Assembly: GCA_016709385.1 (NCBI GenBank)
Contig: JADJMW010000022.1
Coordinates: forward strand, 731,064 to 795,063
DNA from: Candidatus Rubrivivax defluviihabitans
GTDB taxonomy: Bacteria > Pseudomonadota > Gammaproteobacteria > Burkholderiales > Burkholderiaceae_C
DNA length: 64,000 bases
Direction: 5' to 3'
Shown here: positions 35,391 through 43,574 of the stretch, piece by piece
How positions within the stretch are numbered: the first letter of the stretch is position 1
Layout: every line of letters begins with the position of its first letter
The notes under the pieces: generated by a model
Told to the model about the DNA's origin: nothing
Database searches by the model: none
What the model saw: only the letters and a program-made list of their open reading frames with translations
Translations under genes and position numbers: made by a program

Positions 35391-36020
35391 TCAGAAGCGC
35401 AAGGACAGCCCCAGGGTCAGCGCATCGACACGTTCGACCCTATCGCCGGTCTCGTAACGCGTGCCGTCGAACGACAGCTCGGCGGCCAGGTTCGGTGCCA
35501 GCATATAGCCCAGGGTGACGCCGTAATAGCCTTCGGCCGAGGTGCTGCGCGACTCCGCCGGCCAAGCCCAGGGGGCCTGCCAGGTGGCTTGCACCTGCGC
35601 CACGCCGAAGCGCAGCAGGCCGTTGAAGCGTGCGCCGTAGTCCAGCGTCAGTGCGAGCCCGAAGCCGGCCATGCGCACGTTGAATTCGGCGTCGCCGTAG
35701 GGCGTGCCGATGCGGCTGTCGCCGAAGTCGGCCGCCGCCAGCTCGAAGGCCGCGAAAGGGGTCACGAAGATGCCTGCGGCGGCACGCACGGCGTTGCCGA
35801 CGCGGTCGCATTGCGCGCTGCCACCGCACGACACCGAATACGATGATGCGCCCGCGCCCAGGCTCAGGTAGCCGCGCGGTGCCGGCAGGAACTGCGGGCC
35901 GGGGCTGTACTGCGCCTGAACGGCCGGCGCTGCGGCCAGTGCGGCCAGGGCCAGCACGCCGCGTCGCAACGACCGGCGCCGGACGGCCGCAAGCGGCGCA
36001 GGGCGGCATGCCGGCGTCAT
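35391..36020 (-). CDS. Outer-membrane beta-barrel protein
   Basis: 209 aa. Signal peptide (RRGVLALAALAAAPAVQAQ) then alternating amphipathic strands (RGYLSLGAGASSYSV, NAVRAAAGIFVTPFAAFELAAADFG, FGLALTLDYGARFNGLLRFGVAQ) ending in the C-terminal aromatic signature LTLGLSLRF recognised by BamA. An eight-stranded OmpA/OmpW-size barrel is inferred. The ATG overlaps the gshB stop (ATGA). Confidence 0.8.
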   Translation of the reverse strand: MTPACRPAPLAAVRRRSLRRGVLALAALAAAPAVQAQYSPGPQFLPAPRGYLSLGAGASSYSVSCGGSAQCDRVGNAVRAAAGIFVTPFAAFELAAADFGDSRIGTPYGDAEFNVRMAGFGLALTLDYGARFNGLLRFGVAQVQATWQAPWAWPAESRSTSAEGYYGVTLGYMLAPNLAAELSFDGTRYETGDRVERVDALTLGLSLRF

Positions 36021-37015
36021 GCGCGTGCCCCACTGGCCTGGGTGCCCAAGCGCAGCGCCGCTTCCAGCGCGTCGACGAACATCTTCGCCACGTCGAAGCC
36101 GCTTTGCTGGCTGATTTCCTGAAAACCCGTCGGGCTGGTGACGTTGATCTCGGTCAGGCAGTCGCCGATGATGTCCAGCCCCACCAGCAGCAGTCCGCGC
36201 CCGGACAGCACCGGCGCCAGGGTGGTGGCGATCTCGCGGTCGCGTGTACTCAGCGGCTGTGCCACGCCCTTGCCGCCGACGGCCAGGTTGCCGCGGATCT
36301 CGCTGCCCTGCGGGATGCGCGCCAGCGCAAACGGCACCGGCTCGCCGCCGACGAGCAGCACGCGCTTGTCGCCTTGCACGATCTCGGGCAGGTATTTCTG
36401 CACCATCACCGTCTGCGCGCCGCCGCGGTTGAGGGTCTCGACGATGCTGCCCAGGTTCAAGCCGTCGGGGCCGACGCGGAAGATGCCCATGCCGCCCATG
36501 CCGTCCAGCGGCTTGAGGATGATGTCGCCGTGCTCGGCGTGGAAGCGGCGGATATCGGCGGCGTCGCGCGTCACCAGCGTGGGCGAGATGAATTGCGGGA
36601 ATTCGAGGATGGCGAGCTTTTCCGGGTGCTCGCGCAGCGCCGCGGGCCGGTTGAAGATGCGCGCGCCCTCGCGTTCGGCCTGGCTCAGCAGGTGCGTGGC
36701 GTAGAAGTATTCGCTGTCGAACGGCGGGTCCTTGCGCATGATCACGGCGTCGACCTCGGCCAGCGGCTGCGGCCGTTCGTCTGGCGCTTGCTGCGCGGCG
36801 CGGAACCAGTCGTGGCCGCCCTGGCCGGCGCGTCCGGTGAGTTCGATGTCGCGCACGAAGCCCAGCACCTGCTCGCCACGCTGCCAGCGCAGGTCTTCGC
36901 AGCGGCAGGCCATCAGCGTATGGCCGCGCGCGGCGGCCTCGCGCATCATGGCGTAGGTGCTGTCCTTATAGGTCTTGAACGACTCCAGCGGGTCGGCGAC
37001 GAAGAGCAGTTTCAC
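36017..37015 (-). CDS. gshB: Glutathione synthetase
   Basis: 332 aa ATP-grasp enzyme joining gamma-glutamylcysteine and glycine. It opens VKLLFVADPLESFKTYKDSTYAMMREA (family start). It contains MRKDPPFDSEYFYATHLLSQAE, the ATP-binding HGDIILKPLDGMGGMGIFRV, GDKRVLLVGGEPVPFALARIP, and the C-terminal GLDIIGDCLTEINVTSPTGFQEI. GTG start at 37015 with GAGGAG upstream. Coupled to the downstream barrel gene. Confidence 0.97.
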   Translation of the reverse strand: MKLLFVADPLESFKTYKDSTYAMMREAAARGHTLMACRCEDLRWQRGEQVLGFVRDIELTGRAGQGGHDWFRAAQQAPDERPQPLAEVDAVIMRKDPPFDSEYFYATHLLSQAEREGARIFNRPAALREHPEKLAILEFPQFISPTLVTRDAADIRRFHAEHGDIILKPLDGMGGMGIFRVGPDGLNLGSIVETLNRGGAQTVMVQKYLPEIVQGDKRVLLVGGEPVPFALARIPQGSEIRGNLAVGGKGVAQPLSTRDREIATTLAPVLSGRGLLLVGLDIIGDCLTEINVTSPTGFQEISQQSGFDVAKMFVDALEAALRLGTQASGARA

Positions 37016-37206
37016 GCGGGTCTCCTCAGGCAGGTCGCCGGGCGGGCGCTGCGCGGCTGCGGGCAAGCATAAGCGTTGCGCTGGCGGCGGCCGGCCGCCG
37101 CGCTCGTGCCGTTCATGCGCCCGTGTCGGCATTTCGCCGCATCGCGGCGGCGGTTCGCCGCTGCAACCGCCCCGGCGCGGCACGGGGCACCGCAGAATCC
37201 TCGCCC

Positions 37207-38694
37207 ATGCAGAACCTTTCCCTGCGGGCCGTGCCGATGGCCTTGATGATGGCCGGCGCGCTGGCAACCCCCGCGCTGCACGCTGCCGAAGTCCGGCCCG
37301 GTCTTCTGCCCTGCCGGCTGCAGGGCGTCGAGCACGAAGCGCTGTGCGGCAGCGTGCGCCGGCCGCTGGACCCGGCGGCGCCGCAGGGCCCGATGATCGA
37401 CGTGCACTTCGCCGTGCTGCCGGCGCTGGCGCGCAACCGCAAGCCCGACCCGGTGTTCTTCTTCGCCGGCGGCCCCGGCCAGAGCGCGATCGAGATCGCC
37501 GGCCACGTGGCGGGCCTGCTGGGCCGCTTTTCGAACCGGCGCGACATCGTGCTCGTCGACCAGCGCGGCACCGGCCGCAGCGCGCCGCTGGTGTGCGACG
37601 AGCCCAGCCCCACGCAGCCGCTGGCCGAAGCCGTGGACGTCGCGCGCATCTTCGGCCGCCTGGCCCACTGCCGCACGCGGCTGCAGCAGTTGCCGCACGG
37701 CGACTTGCGCCACTACACGACCGCGGTCGCGATGCAGGACGCCGACGCCGTGCGCCGGCAACTCGGCGCCGAGCGGGTCAACCTCGTCGGCGGCAGCTAC
37801 GGCACGCGCGCGGCGCTGGACTACATGCGCCAGTTTCCGCAGGTCGTGCGGCGCGCCGTGATCGACGGTGTGGCGCCACCCGACATGGTGCTGCCGGCGG
37901 CCTTTTCCACCGACAACCAGGCGGCGCTGGACGCCGTGTTCAGTGCCTGCGAAGCCGACCGGGCCTGCAGCGCGCGGTTTCCGGCGCTGCGTGCCGACTG
38001 GCGCGGCCTGCTGGCCACGCTGCCGCGCGAGGTGCGCGTGGCGCACCCGGTCACCGGCGAGGTGCAAGGCCTGACGCTCGGCCGCGACACGCTGCTGGGC
38101 CTGGTGCGCACGCCGCTGTACGTGCCAGCGCTGGCCTCGGCGCTGCCGCTGGCGCTGACCGAGGCGGCGCGCGGGCGTTTCGAGCCGCTGGTGGGCCTGG
38201 CCACGGCGCTGCAGGGCGGGCGCCCTGGCGCCCTGGCCGAGGGCATGCACTTCTCGGTGGTGTGCGCGGAAGACGTGCCGCGACTGGCGCAGGCGGCCGA
38301 CCGGCCGGGCGCCGATTTCGGCGCGGCCTTCGCCGATATCTACCGCAAGGTCTGCGCCGACTGGCCGCAAGGCTTGGTGCCGGCGGCGTTCTACACGCTG
38401 TCGCCGGCGTCGGCGGCGACGCTGGTGCTGTCGGGCGGCGCCGACCCGGTGACGCCGCCGCGCCACGGCGAGCGCGTCGCCGGGGCGCTGGGCGCCAAGG
38501 CGCGCCACGTGGTGGTGCCCGAAGCCGGCCACGGCGTGATGGGCCTGGCCTGCCTGCGCGACGCCGTCTTCCGCTTCATCGACGCCACCGGCGACGACGA
38601 GGCGCTGCAGGTCGACGCCGACTGCGCGCGCGCCCTGCCGCGGCCGCCGGCCTTCGTGCCGATCACGGCCGCCACGGTTCGGGCCGCGCAATGA
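37207..38694 (+). CDS. Secreted alpha/beta-hydrolase (tripeptidyl-aminopeptidase-like)
   Basis: 495 aa. Signal peptide (PMALMMAGALATPALHA). Hydrolase core: VFFFAGGPGQSAIEIAG (oxyanion HGGPG-like), DIVLVDQRGTGRS, nucleophile elbow VNLVGGSYGTRAALDY, and a C-terminal lid/TAP domain with LSGGADPVTPPRHG (Asp) and PEAGHGVM (His). Probably a periplasmic prolyl- or tripeptidyl-peptidase. It overlaps the following ABC ATPase gene by 4 bp (ATGA). Confidence 0.87.
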   Translation: MQNLSLRAVPMALMMAGALATPALHAAEVRPGLLPCRLQGVEHEALCGSVRRPLDPAAPQGPMIDVHFAVLPALARNRKPDPVFFFAGGPGQSAIEIAGHVAGLLGRFSNRRDIVLVDQRGTGRSAPLVCDEPSPTQPLAEAVDVARIFGRLAHCRTRLQQLPHGDLRHYTTAVAMQDADAVRRQLGAERVNLVGGSYGTRAALDYMRQFPQVVRRAVIDGVAPPDMVLPAAFSTDNQAALDAVFSACEADRACSARFPALRADWRGLLATLPREVRVAHPVTGEVQGLTLGRDTLLGLVRTPLYVPALASALPLALTEAARGRFEPLVGLATALQGGRPGALAEGMHFSVVCAEDVPRLAQAADRPGADFGAAFADIYRKVCADWPQGLVPAAFYTLSPASAATLVLSGGADPVTPPRHGERVAGALGAKARHVVVPEAGHGVMGLACLRDAVFRFIDATGDDEALQVDADCARALPRPPAFVPITAATVRAAQ

Positions 38695-39476
38695 TCGAGG
38701 TGCATCAGCTGCGCAAGCGCTTCACCCAGGGCCGCGGCGCCACGGCGCGCAGCGTGCTGGCCGTGGACGGGGTGAGCTTCACCGCCGCCGACGGCCGCAT
38801 CACCGGCCTGCTGGGCCCCAACGGCGCCGGCAAGACGACCACGCTGCGCATCGCCGCGGCGCTGATCACGCCCGACGCCGGCCGCGTGCAGGTGGACGGC
38901 ATCGACGTCGCCGCCCGGCCCACGGCCGCGCTGGCGCGCATGGGCGTGCTCAGCGACGCGCGCGGCCTGTACCCGCGGCTGACGGCGCGCGAGAACATCG
39001 TCTACTACGGCCGCCTGCACGGCATGACGCGTTCCGCCGCCGCTGCGCGCGCCGAGGCGCTGGCGCACATGCTGGACATGCAGTTGCTGCTGGATCGTCG
39101 CACCGACGGCTTCAGCCAGGGCGAGCGCATGAAGACGGCGCTGGCGCGCGCGCTGGTGCACGACCCGGCCAATATCGTGCTCGACGAACCGACCAACGGC
39201 CTGGACGTGCTGGCCACGCGCTCGCTGCGCGATACGCTGCGCCGGCTGCGCGACGAACACGGCAAGTGCATCGTCTTCTCCACGCACATCATGCAGGAGG
39301 TGGAGCGCCTGTGCGACCAGGTGGTGGTGGTCTCGCACGGCCGCACCGTGGCCGTGGGCAGCGTGGCCGAGCTCAATGCCGCCAGCGGCCAGGCCGACTT
39401 CGAGGAGACCTTCGTCGACCTGGCCTTCAGCGCCGATGAACGGCAGCACGCCCCGCAACCCGGAGGTGCCACGTGA
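38691..39476 (+). CDS. ABC-transporter ATPase, NatA-like
   Basis: 261 aa. Walker A GLLGPNGAGKTTT, Q-loop MGVLSDARGLYPRLTARENI, signature FSQGERMKTALARAL, Walker B NIVLDEPTNGLDV, H-loop VFSTHIM. Similar to NatA-type exporters. Coupled on both sides: ATGA overlap with the hydrolase gene and 4-bp overlap with the permease gene (GTGA). Confidence 0.92.
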   Translation: MIEVHQLRKRFTQGRGATARSVLAVDGVSFTAADGRITGLLGPNGAGKTTTLRIAAALITPDAGRVQVDGIDVAARPTAALARMGVLSDARGLYPRLTARENIVYYGRLHGMTRSAAAARAEALAHMLDMQLLLDRRTDGFSQGERMKTALARALVHDPANIVLDEPTNGLDVLATRSLRDTLRRLRDEHGKCIVFSTHIMQEVERLCDQVVVVSHGRTVAVGSVAELNAASGQADFEETFVDLAFSADERQHAPQPGGAT

Positions 39477-40639
39477 TCGCCGCCGCCTGGACGGTGTATC
39501 TGAAGGAACTGGTCGACGCGCTGCGCGACCGGCGCACGTTGCTGGTGGTGCTGCTCAGCTCGGTGGCCATCGGCCCGGCGGTGCTGGTGCTGATCTCGCA
39601 GCTGGTGGCCGGCATCGAGAAGCGCGCCGAGGCGCGCGAGGTCGTGGTGCACGGCATCGAGCATGCGCCGACGCTGCGCAACTACCTGGAGCGCCAGACC
39701 TACACGGTGCGTGCGGCCCCGGTGGGCTACGAGCAGCAACTCAAGGACAGCACGCTGGGCGACCCGGTGCTGGTGGTGCCGGCGGACTTCGAGGCCGATA
39801 TGGCGCGCGGCAAGGCCCCCGTGGTGGAATTGCTGGCCAGCGCCACCAACCAGCGTTCGCAGACCGGCAGCGGCCCGGTGCTGCGACTGCTGCGCGGCTT
39901 CAACCAGGAACAGGCCACGCTGCGGCTGGCGGTGCGCGGCGTCTCACCGGCAGCGCTGGAGGCCCTGCGCGTGGAGGAACGCGACCTGGCCGACCCGGCC
40001 AGCCGCGCCGCCCAGCTTTCGACCCTGGTGCCCTTCTTCGTGCTGATGGCCGTGCTCTACGGCGCACTCAACGCGGCGCTGGACACCACGGCGGGCGAAC
40101 GCGAGCGCGGCTCGCTGGAGCCGCTGCTCATGAACCCGGCACCGCGGCTGGCGCTGGTGCTGGGCAAGTGGGGCGCGGTGGCCAGCGTGGGCATCCTGAT
40201 CGCGGTGCTGTCGTGCCTGAGTTTCCTGCCCGGGCAGTGGCTGCTGCGCAGCGAATCGTTGTCGGCGCTGTTCCGTTTCGGCATCGGCGAAGCGGCCACC
40301 TTCGTGGGCCTGCTGCTGCCGCTGGCCGGGGCGCTGGCGGCGGTACTGATGGCGGTGGCCATCCGCTGCAAGAGCTTCAAGGAGGCGCAGGCCAACGCCA
40401 CCATCGTGCTGCTGGTCGTTTCGCTGCTGCCGTTGGTGACGATCTTCAACCAGGAAGGACCGGCGCCCTGGCACCTTTGGGTGCCGGCGCTGGCGCAGAC
40501 CACGCTGATGGCGCGCGTGCTGCGTGGTGAGGCGCTGCCCTGGGCCGACGTGGCGCTGGCGGCGGGCGTGTGTGTGCTGCTGGCGGCGCTGGCCATCGGC
40601 TTCGTCGCCCGCACCCTGCGCACGGCGGCGCTGAAGTAG
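39473..40639 (+). CDS. ABC-2 type permease, NatB-like
   Basis: 388 aa. N-terminal helix after VYLKELVDALRDRRTLLVVLL, a large extracytoplasmic loop (about 55-185), then five or six helices with the ABC-2 signature TTAGERERGSLEPLLMNPAPRLALVLGKWGA. This is the NatB/YhaP group (Na+ or unknown export). GTG start overlapping the ATPase gene. Forms a three-gene unit with the secreted hydrolase. Confidence 0.9.
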   Translation: MIAAAWTVYLKELVDALRDRRTLLVVLLSSVAIGPAVLVLISQLVAGIEKRAEAREVVVHGIEHAPTLRNYLERQTYTVRAAPVGYEQQLKDSTLGDPVLVVPADFEADMARGKAPVVELLASATNQRSQTGSGPVLRLLRGFNQEQATLRLAVRGVSPAALEALRVEERDLADPASRAAQLSTLVPFFVLMAVLYGALNAALDTTAGERERGSLEPLLMNPAPRLALVLGKWGAVASVGILIAVLSCLSFLPGQWLLRSESLSALFRFGIGEAATFVGLLLPLAGALAAVLMAVAIRCKSFKEAQANATIVLLVVSLLPLVTIFNQEGPAPWHLWVPALAQTTLMARVLRGEALPWADVALAAGVCVLLAALAIGFVARTLRTAALK

Positions 40640-40691
40640 CCCCCGCCTGGTGGACGGTGTTGCAGTCGCTGCGGCCGGGATGGCGCCGCGG

Positions 40692-41108
40692 TCAGTGCGT
40701 GCGCTCGCCCAGGGCGCGCTGCACCTCGCTCTGCCAAGGCAGGGCGCGCACGATCTCGTTGAGGAAGCGTGCCGATTGCTGCGCCGTCAACACCTCGCCC
40801 TGGTCTCCGACCAGCCGCAGGTTGCTGATGACCGACATCGGGTCGGCCATGGCGACCACGCCGCGGGTGATGAGCACCCAGTCCCAGGCCATGCCGGCTT
40901 CGCCTTCGGCCGCACTGCCGGCCCAGATGGTCTGGCCGGCCGGGGGGGTGAGCGGGTCACCGGTGAACGTGATACGCGTGCCAAGGTGGTGAAACCGCAC
41001 ACGTGCCGGCTCGCCGGCCTGCCACAATAGGGGGGGCCATGCGCGAAGCGACCAGGGCGTGACGAGAGTCGCTGGCATCTGCTGGGGAGCGAGGGCTGTT
41101 TGTTGCAT
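40692..41108 (-). CDS. Hypothetical Trp-rich protein divergent from luxR
   Basis: 138 aa, no signal peptide, no recognised family. Trp/Leu-rich segments include TPWSLRAWPPLLWQAGEPARVRF and TIWAGSAAEGEAGMAWDWVLITRGVVAM; the C-terminal half is helical (LTAQQSARFLNEIVRALPWQSEVQRAL). The ATG at 41108 is preferred to a TTG at 41126. A lux-type box lies between its start and luxR, so it may share that control. A role in quorum-sensing modulation is only a guess from position. Confidence 0.6.
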   Translation of the reverse strand: MQQTALAPQQMPATLVTPWSLRAWPPLLWQAGEPARVRFHHLGTRITFTGDPLTPPAGQTIWAGSAAEGEAGMAWDWVLITRGVVAMADPMSVISNLRLVGDQGEVLTAQQSARFLNEIVRALPWQSEVQRALGERTH

Positions 41109-41144
41109 GACGCTATCTTTGGGCAAGAGGGCATGAAGCGAAAG

Positions 41145-41160
41145 CTGTAAACCCTGTCAG
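41145..41160 (+). promoter_or_regulatory. Lux-type box 1 (upstream of luxR)
   Basis: CTGTAAACCCTGTCAG fits CT-N12-AG and matches box 2 at 13 of 16 positions. It lies 51 bp before the luxR ATG and 36 bp from the divergent hypothetical gene, suiting autoregulation. Dyad symmetry is partial (four of eight pairs). Confidence 0.5.
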
Positions 41161-41211
41161 GGCAGACGCCCGGGCACGGGGTGACGTGACTTTTCGTGCA
41201 TGAGGAGAGCA

Positions 41212-41925
41212 ATGCTCCCTGGCGGTTATTCGGCAGTGATGCAGGCGCGCGACCGCGGCGAGTTTCGCGAGGAAGTCGTGCGCTTCACGCACAAGCTCGG
41301 CTTCGAGACGGTGTCGGCCATCGCGGTCATCGACCATGGCATGGGCAAGAGCGAGTTCATCAATATCGACAACACGCCGGCCGACTACGGCGAGCCCTAC
41401 GCCGACCCCACGTACTACCGTCGCGACCCGGTGATGCAGCACTGCAAGCGCCAGAGCGTGCCCATCATCTGGAACCAGGAAACCTATGTCGAGCATGGCG
41501 CGGCCGACCTGTGGGAGCAGCAGGCCACCTACGGCTACCGCACCGGCATCGCGATGGCGCTGCACCTGCCCGAGGGCAAGCATTTCCTGCTCGGGGTCGA
41601 CCGCGACCAGCCGCTGCCCGCCGACCCCGAGGAACTGCAGCGCCTGGTAGCCGATTTGCAGCTCTTCGCCGTGCACGCGCAGGACGCCGCGATGCGCCTG
41701 TTGGTTCCCCCCGCGCAACAGCCCGAACGCCCTTCGTTGACGCCGCGCGAACTGGAGGCCTTGCGCTGGACGATGGAGGGCAAGACGGCCTGGGAGGTGG
41801 GTGCCGTGCTCGGCATCAGCGAACGCACCGCCGTTCTTCATGTCACCAATGCGATGCACAAGCTGGGCTGCGTGAACAAGCACCAGGCGGTGTTGAAGGC
41901 GCTGCGCCTGGGCCTGATCGACTAG
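41212..41925 (+). CDS. LuxR-family quorum-sensing receptor/regulator without adjacent LuxI
   Basis: 237 aa, two domains. The N-terminal autoinducer-binding domain (about 10-160) keeps four of the five ligand-pocket positions in register with TraR/LuxR: Tyr61 (in DYGEPY), Asp70 (RRDPV), Trp85 (PIIW) and a Gly at 113-like (YRTGIAM); the Trp57 position is Tyr. The C-terminal LuxR helix-turn-helix is canonical (LTPRELEALRWTMEGKTAWEVGAVLGISERTAVLHVTNAM). The ATG at 41212 has GAGGAG six bases upstream. No acyl-homoserine-lactone synthase is in the window, so locally it is a solo. Boxes matching its expected target lie before this gene and before the peptide operon. Confidence 0.88.
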   Translation: MLPGGYSAVMQARDRGEFREEVVRFTHKLGFETVSAIAVIDHGMGKSEFINIDNTPADYGEPYADPTYYRRDPVMQHCKRQSVPIIWNQETYVEHGAADLWEQQATYGYRTGIAMALHLPEGKHFLLGVDRDQPLPADPEELQRLVADLQLFAVHAQDAAMRLLVPPAQQPERPSLTPRELEALRWTMEGKTAWEVGAVLGISERTAVLHVTNAMHKLGCVNKHQAVLKALRLGLID

Positions 41926-41960
41926 CCCAGTGTCGGATCCGCACCACGCTGCGGCGCACC

Positions 41961-41976
41961 CTGTAAGACCTGACAG
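41961..41976 (+). promoter_or_regulatory. Lux-type box 2 (upstream of the peptide operon)
   Basis: CTGTAAGACCTGACAG, CT-N12-AG with six of eight base pairs of dyad symmetry (CTGT-AG / CT-ACAG). Centre 86 bp upstream of the peptide ATG. If it overlaps a -35 in the class-II manner, transcription would begin near 42011, leaving a leader of about 44 nt. No convincing -10 was found. Confidence 0.6.
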
Positions 41977-42054
41977 TTATCCCGAGCCATTGCGGCTGCT
42001 CCAATCGGTAAGAACCGTGCGAAATTGCACGACCTTCACCTCAGGAGTCCGTTC

Positions 42055-42231
42055 ATGCAACGCTCGCAACTTCGTCCCCAGGTCCAACCTGCCACGCCGG
42101 CGCTGCGCACCGGCCCCGTGCCGCTGGATCCGAAGCACCTGCAGCTCGTCGCGGGTGGTGGTGCACCGCGCGGCGGATGGATCACCACGGAGTCCACAAC
42201 GACGCAAGCCCCGCGCGGCGGCTGGCTCTGA
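42055..42231 (+). CDS. Double-glycine leader peptide with tandem APRGGW core
   Basis: 58 aa. The leader ends LDPKHLQLVAGG, placing Leu at -12, Leu at -7, Val at -4 and Gly-Gly at -2/-1, the consensus of substrates of C39-peptidase ABC exporters. Cleavage after Gly35 would release a 23-residue core: G, APRGGW, I, a Thr-rich spacer TTESTTTQ, APRGGW, L. No Cys and no modification enzyme next door. AGGAG lies eight bases before the ATG at 42055. It is followed by HlyD and a C39 exporter. Could be a signal, a bacteriocin or another secreted peptide. I recognise no named family. Confidence 0.82.
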   Translation: MQRSQLRPQVQPATPALRTGPVPLDPKHLQLVAGGGAPRGGWITTESTTTQAPRGGWL

Positions 42232-42237
42232 CCCGAC

Positions 42238-42257
42238 GCGCCGGTTGATTCCGGCGC
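42238..42257 (+). terminator. Hairpin between peptide and exporter genes
   Basis: GCGCCGG-TTGATT-CCGGCGC, a perfect seven-bp stem with six-base loop starting six bases after the peptide stop. No U-run follows, so it may stabilise or attenuate the mRNA so that the peptide is made in excess over its exporter. Confidence 0.5.
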
Positions 42258-42317
42258 CGAGGGTGATCAATTCGACTCCTGAACTGGCGCCGGCCGGCGT
42301 GACTCGTCCGCTCGCCC

Positions 42318-43574
42318 GTGCCTGACTCCCGCTCTCTCTTCCGGCCCGAAGCGCTGGAGGCACAGCGCCAGCAGTGGCTGGGCCGCGTACAACTGGTTCG
42401 TCCGCTGTCGTTGCGCGTGCTGACGGCAGGCGTGGTGCTGGTGGCAGCCTCGCTGGTCGCCTTCCTGTCGCTGGCGCAGTACACACGCAAGTCCACCGCG
42501 GCGGGTGTACTCGTTCCCGATCGGGGTCTCATCCGCCTGGTCCCGGCGGCCGCCGGCACCGTGCTCGAACGCCGCATCTCGGAAGGGCAGGCCGTGCAGG
42601 CCGGCGAGCTGCTCTTCATCGTGGGCGTCGACCGCCCCTTGCTCGAACCCGTGGCCCAGGCGCAAGTGCAGCGCAGCCTGACCGAGCGACGCCGCAGCCT
42701 GGAAGGCGCGGCGCGCCAGGAACAGGACCTGGTGCGCGCGCGCCAGTTGGCGCTGGAGCGCCGCGTGCAGGCGCTGGAACTCGAACAGGCACAGATTGAC
42801 AGCGAAACCGGGCTGCAGAAGCAGCGGCTGGCGTTGGCCGAACAATCCCTGGCGCGGCTGGAATCGCTGCAGTCGCAACAGTTCATTTCCGAGGCCCAGG
42901 TGCAGGCCAAGACCGAAGAGGTGCTGGGCCTGCGCGCCGCCGCCCAGGCGCTGGCCCGGCAGCGCGCCGCCTTGGGTCGTGAACGCGCCGAACTCGAAGG
43001 TGAACTGCGCACCTTGCCACTCACCGCCGGCGGCACGGTGGGCAGCCTCGAACGCGACCTGGCGCTGCTTTCGCAAGAGGCCGCCGAGCAAGACGGTGAA
43101 CACCGTCTCGTCGTGCGCGCACCGCAGGCCGGCACCGTGAGCGCCGTGCTGGCCGAACCCGGCCAGAGCGTGACGCCGGCTTCCGCGCTGGCCAGCCTGG
43201 TGCCCGAGGGCGCCACCTTGCAGGCGCACCTGTTCGCACCGTCCAGCGCCGTGGGCTTCGTGCGGCCCGACCAACCCGTGCGGCTGCGCTTCGAGGCCTT
43301 TCCGTATCAGAAATTCGGCCACCAGCCGGGGCATGTGGTGCAGGTCTCGCGCACGCCGCTGGCGGCCAGCGAGCTGGCCGCGCTGTCGCTGCCGGCGGTG
43401 GCCGCGGGCGGCGAGCCGATGTTTCGCATCACCGTGGCGCTGGACGAGTCGCCGGCGCCGCAGGCCATGCCCTTGGCGGCCGGCATGCGGCTGCAGGCCG
43501 ACGTGCTGCTGGAACGCCGGCGGCTGATCGAGTGGCTGTTCGAGCCGCTGCTGGGCCTGGGGAGCCGGCTCTGA
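42318..43574 (+). CDS. HlyD-family membrane-fusion protein (peptide exporter adaptor)
   Basis: 418 aa. One N-terminal transmembrane helix (about 35-55, LTAGVVLVAASLVAFLSLAQY), lipoyl/barrel half VPDRGLIRLVPAAAGTVLERRISEGQAVQAGELLFIV, a long Gln/Glu/Leu-rich coiled coil (about 110-250), the second lipoyl half RLVVRAPQAGTVSAVLAEPGQSV, and a beta-barrel domain. Bridges an inner-membrane ABC exporter to an outer-membrane channel. GTG start at 42318. Its stop overlaps the exporter start by one base (TGATG). Confidence 0.92.
   Translation: MPDSRSLFRPEALEAQRQQWLGRVQLVRPLSLRVLTAGVVLVAASLVAFLSLAQYTRKSTAAGVLVPDRGLIRLVPAAAGTVLERRISEGQAVQAGELLFIVGVDRPLLEPVAQAQVQRSLTERRRSLEGAARQEQDLVRARQLALERRVQALELEQAQIDSETGLQKQRLALAEQSLARLESLQSQQFISEAQVQAKTEEVLGLRAAAQALARQRAALGRERAELEGELRTLPLTAGGTVGSLERDLALLSQEAAEQDGEHRLVVRAPQAGTVSAVLAEPGQSVTPASALASLVPEGATLQAHLFAPSSAVGFVRPDQPVRLRFEAFPYQKFGHQPGHVVQVSRTPLAASELAALSLPAVAAGGEPMFRITVALDESPAPQAMPLAAGMRLQADVLLERRRLIEWLFEPLLGLGSRL

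Noticed and set aside
40692..41108. Trp-rich gene next to luxR considered as a LuxI synthase or an RsaM-type repressor
   Set aside because: No LuxI active-site residues; RsaM similarity cannot be supported by eye, so left as hypothetical.
41977..42054. -10 element downstream of lux box 2
   Set aside because: No hexamer close to TATAAT at the right spacing; promoter position left open.
42055..42231. Peptide considered as a lanthipeptide or thiopeptide precursor
   Set aside because: No Cys in the core and no LanM, radical-SAM or YcaO gene in the cluster.
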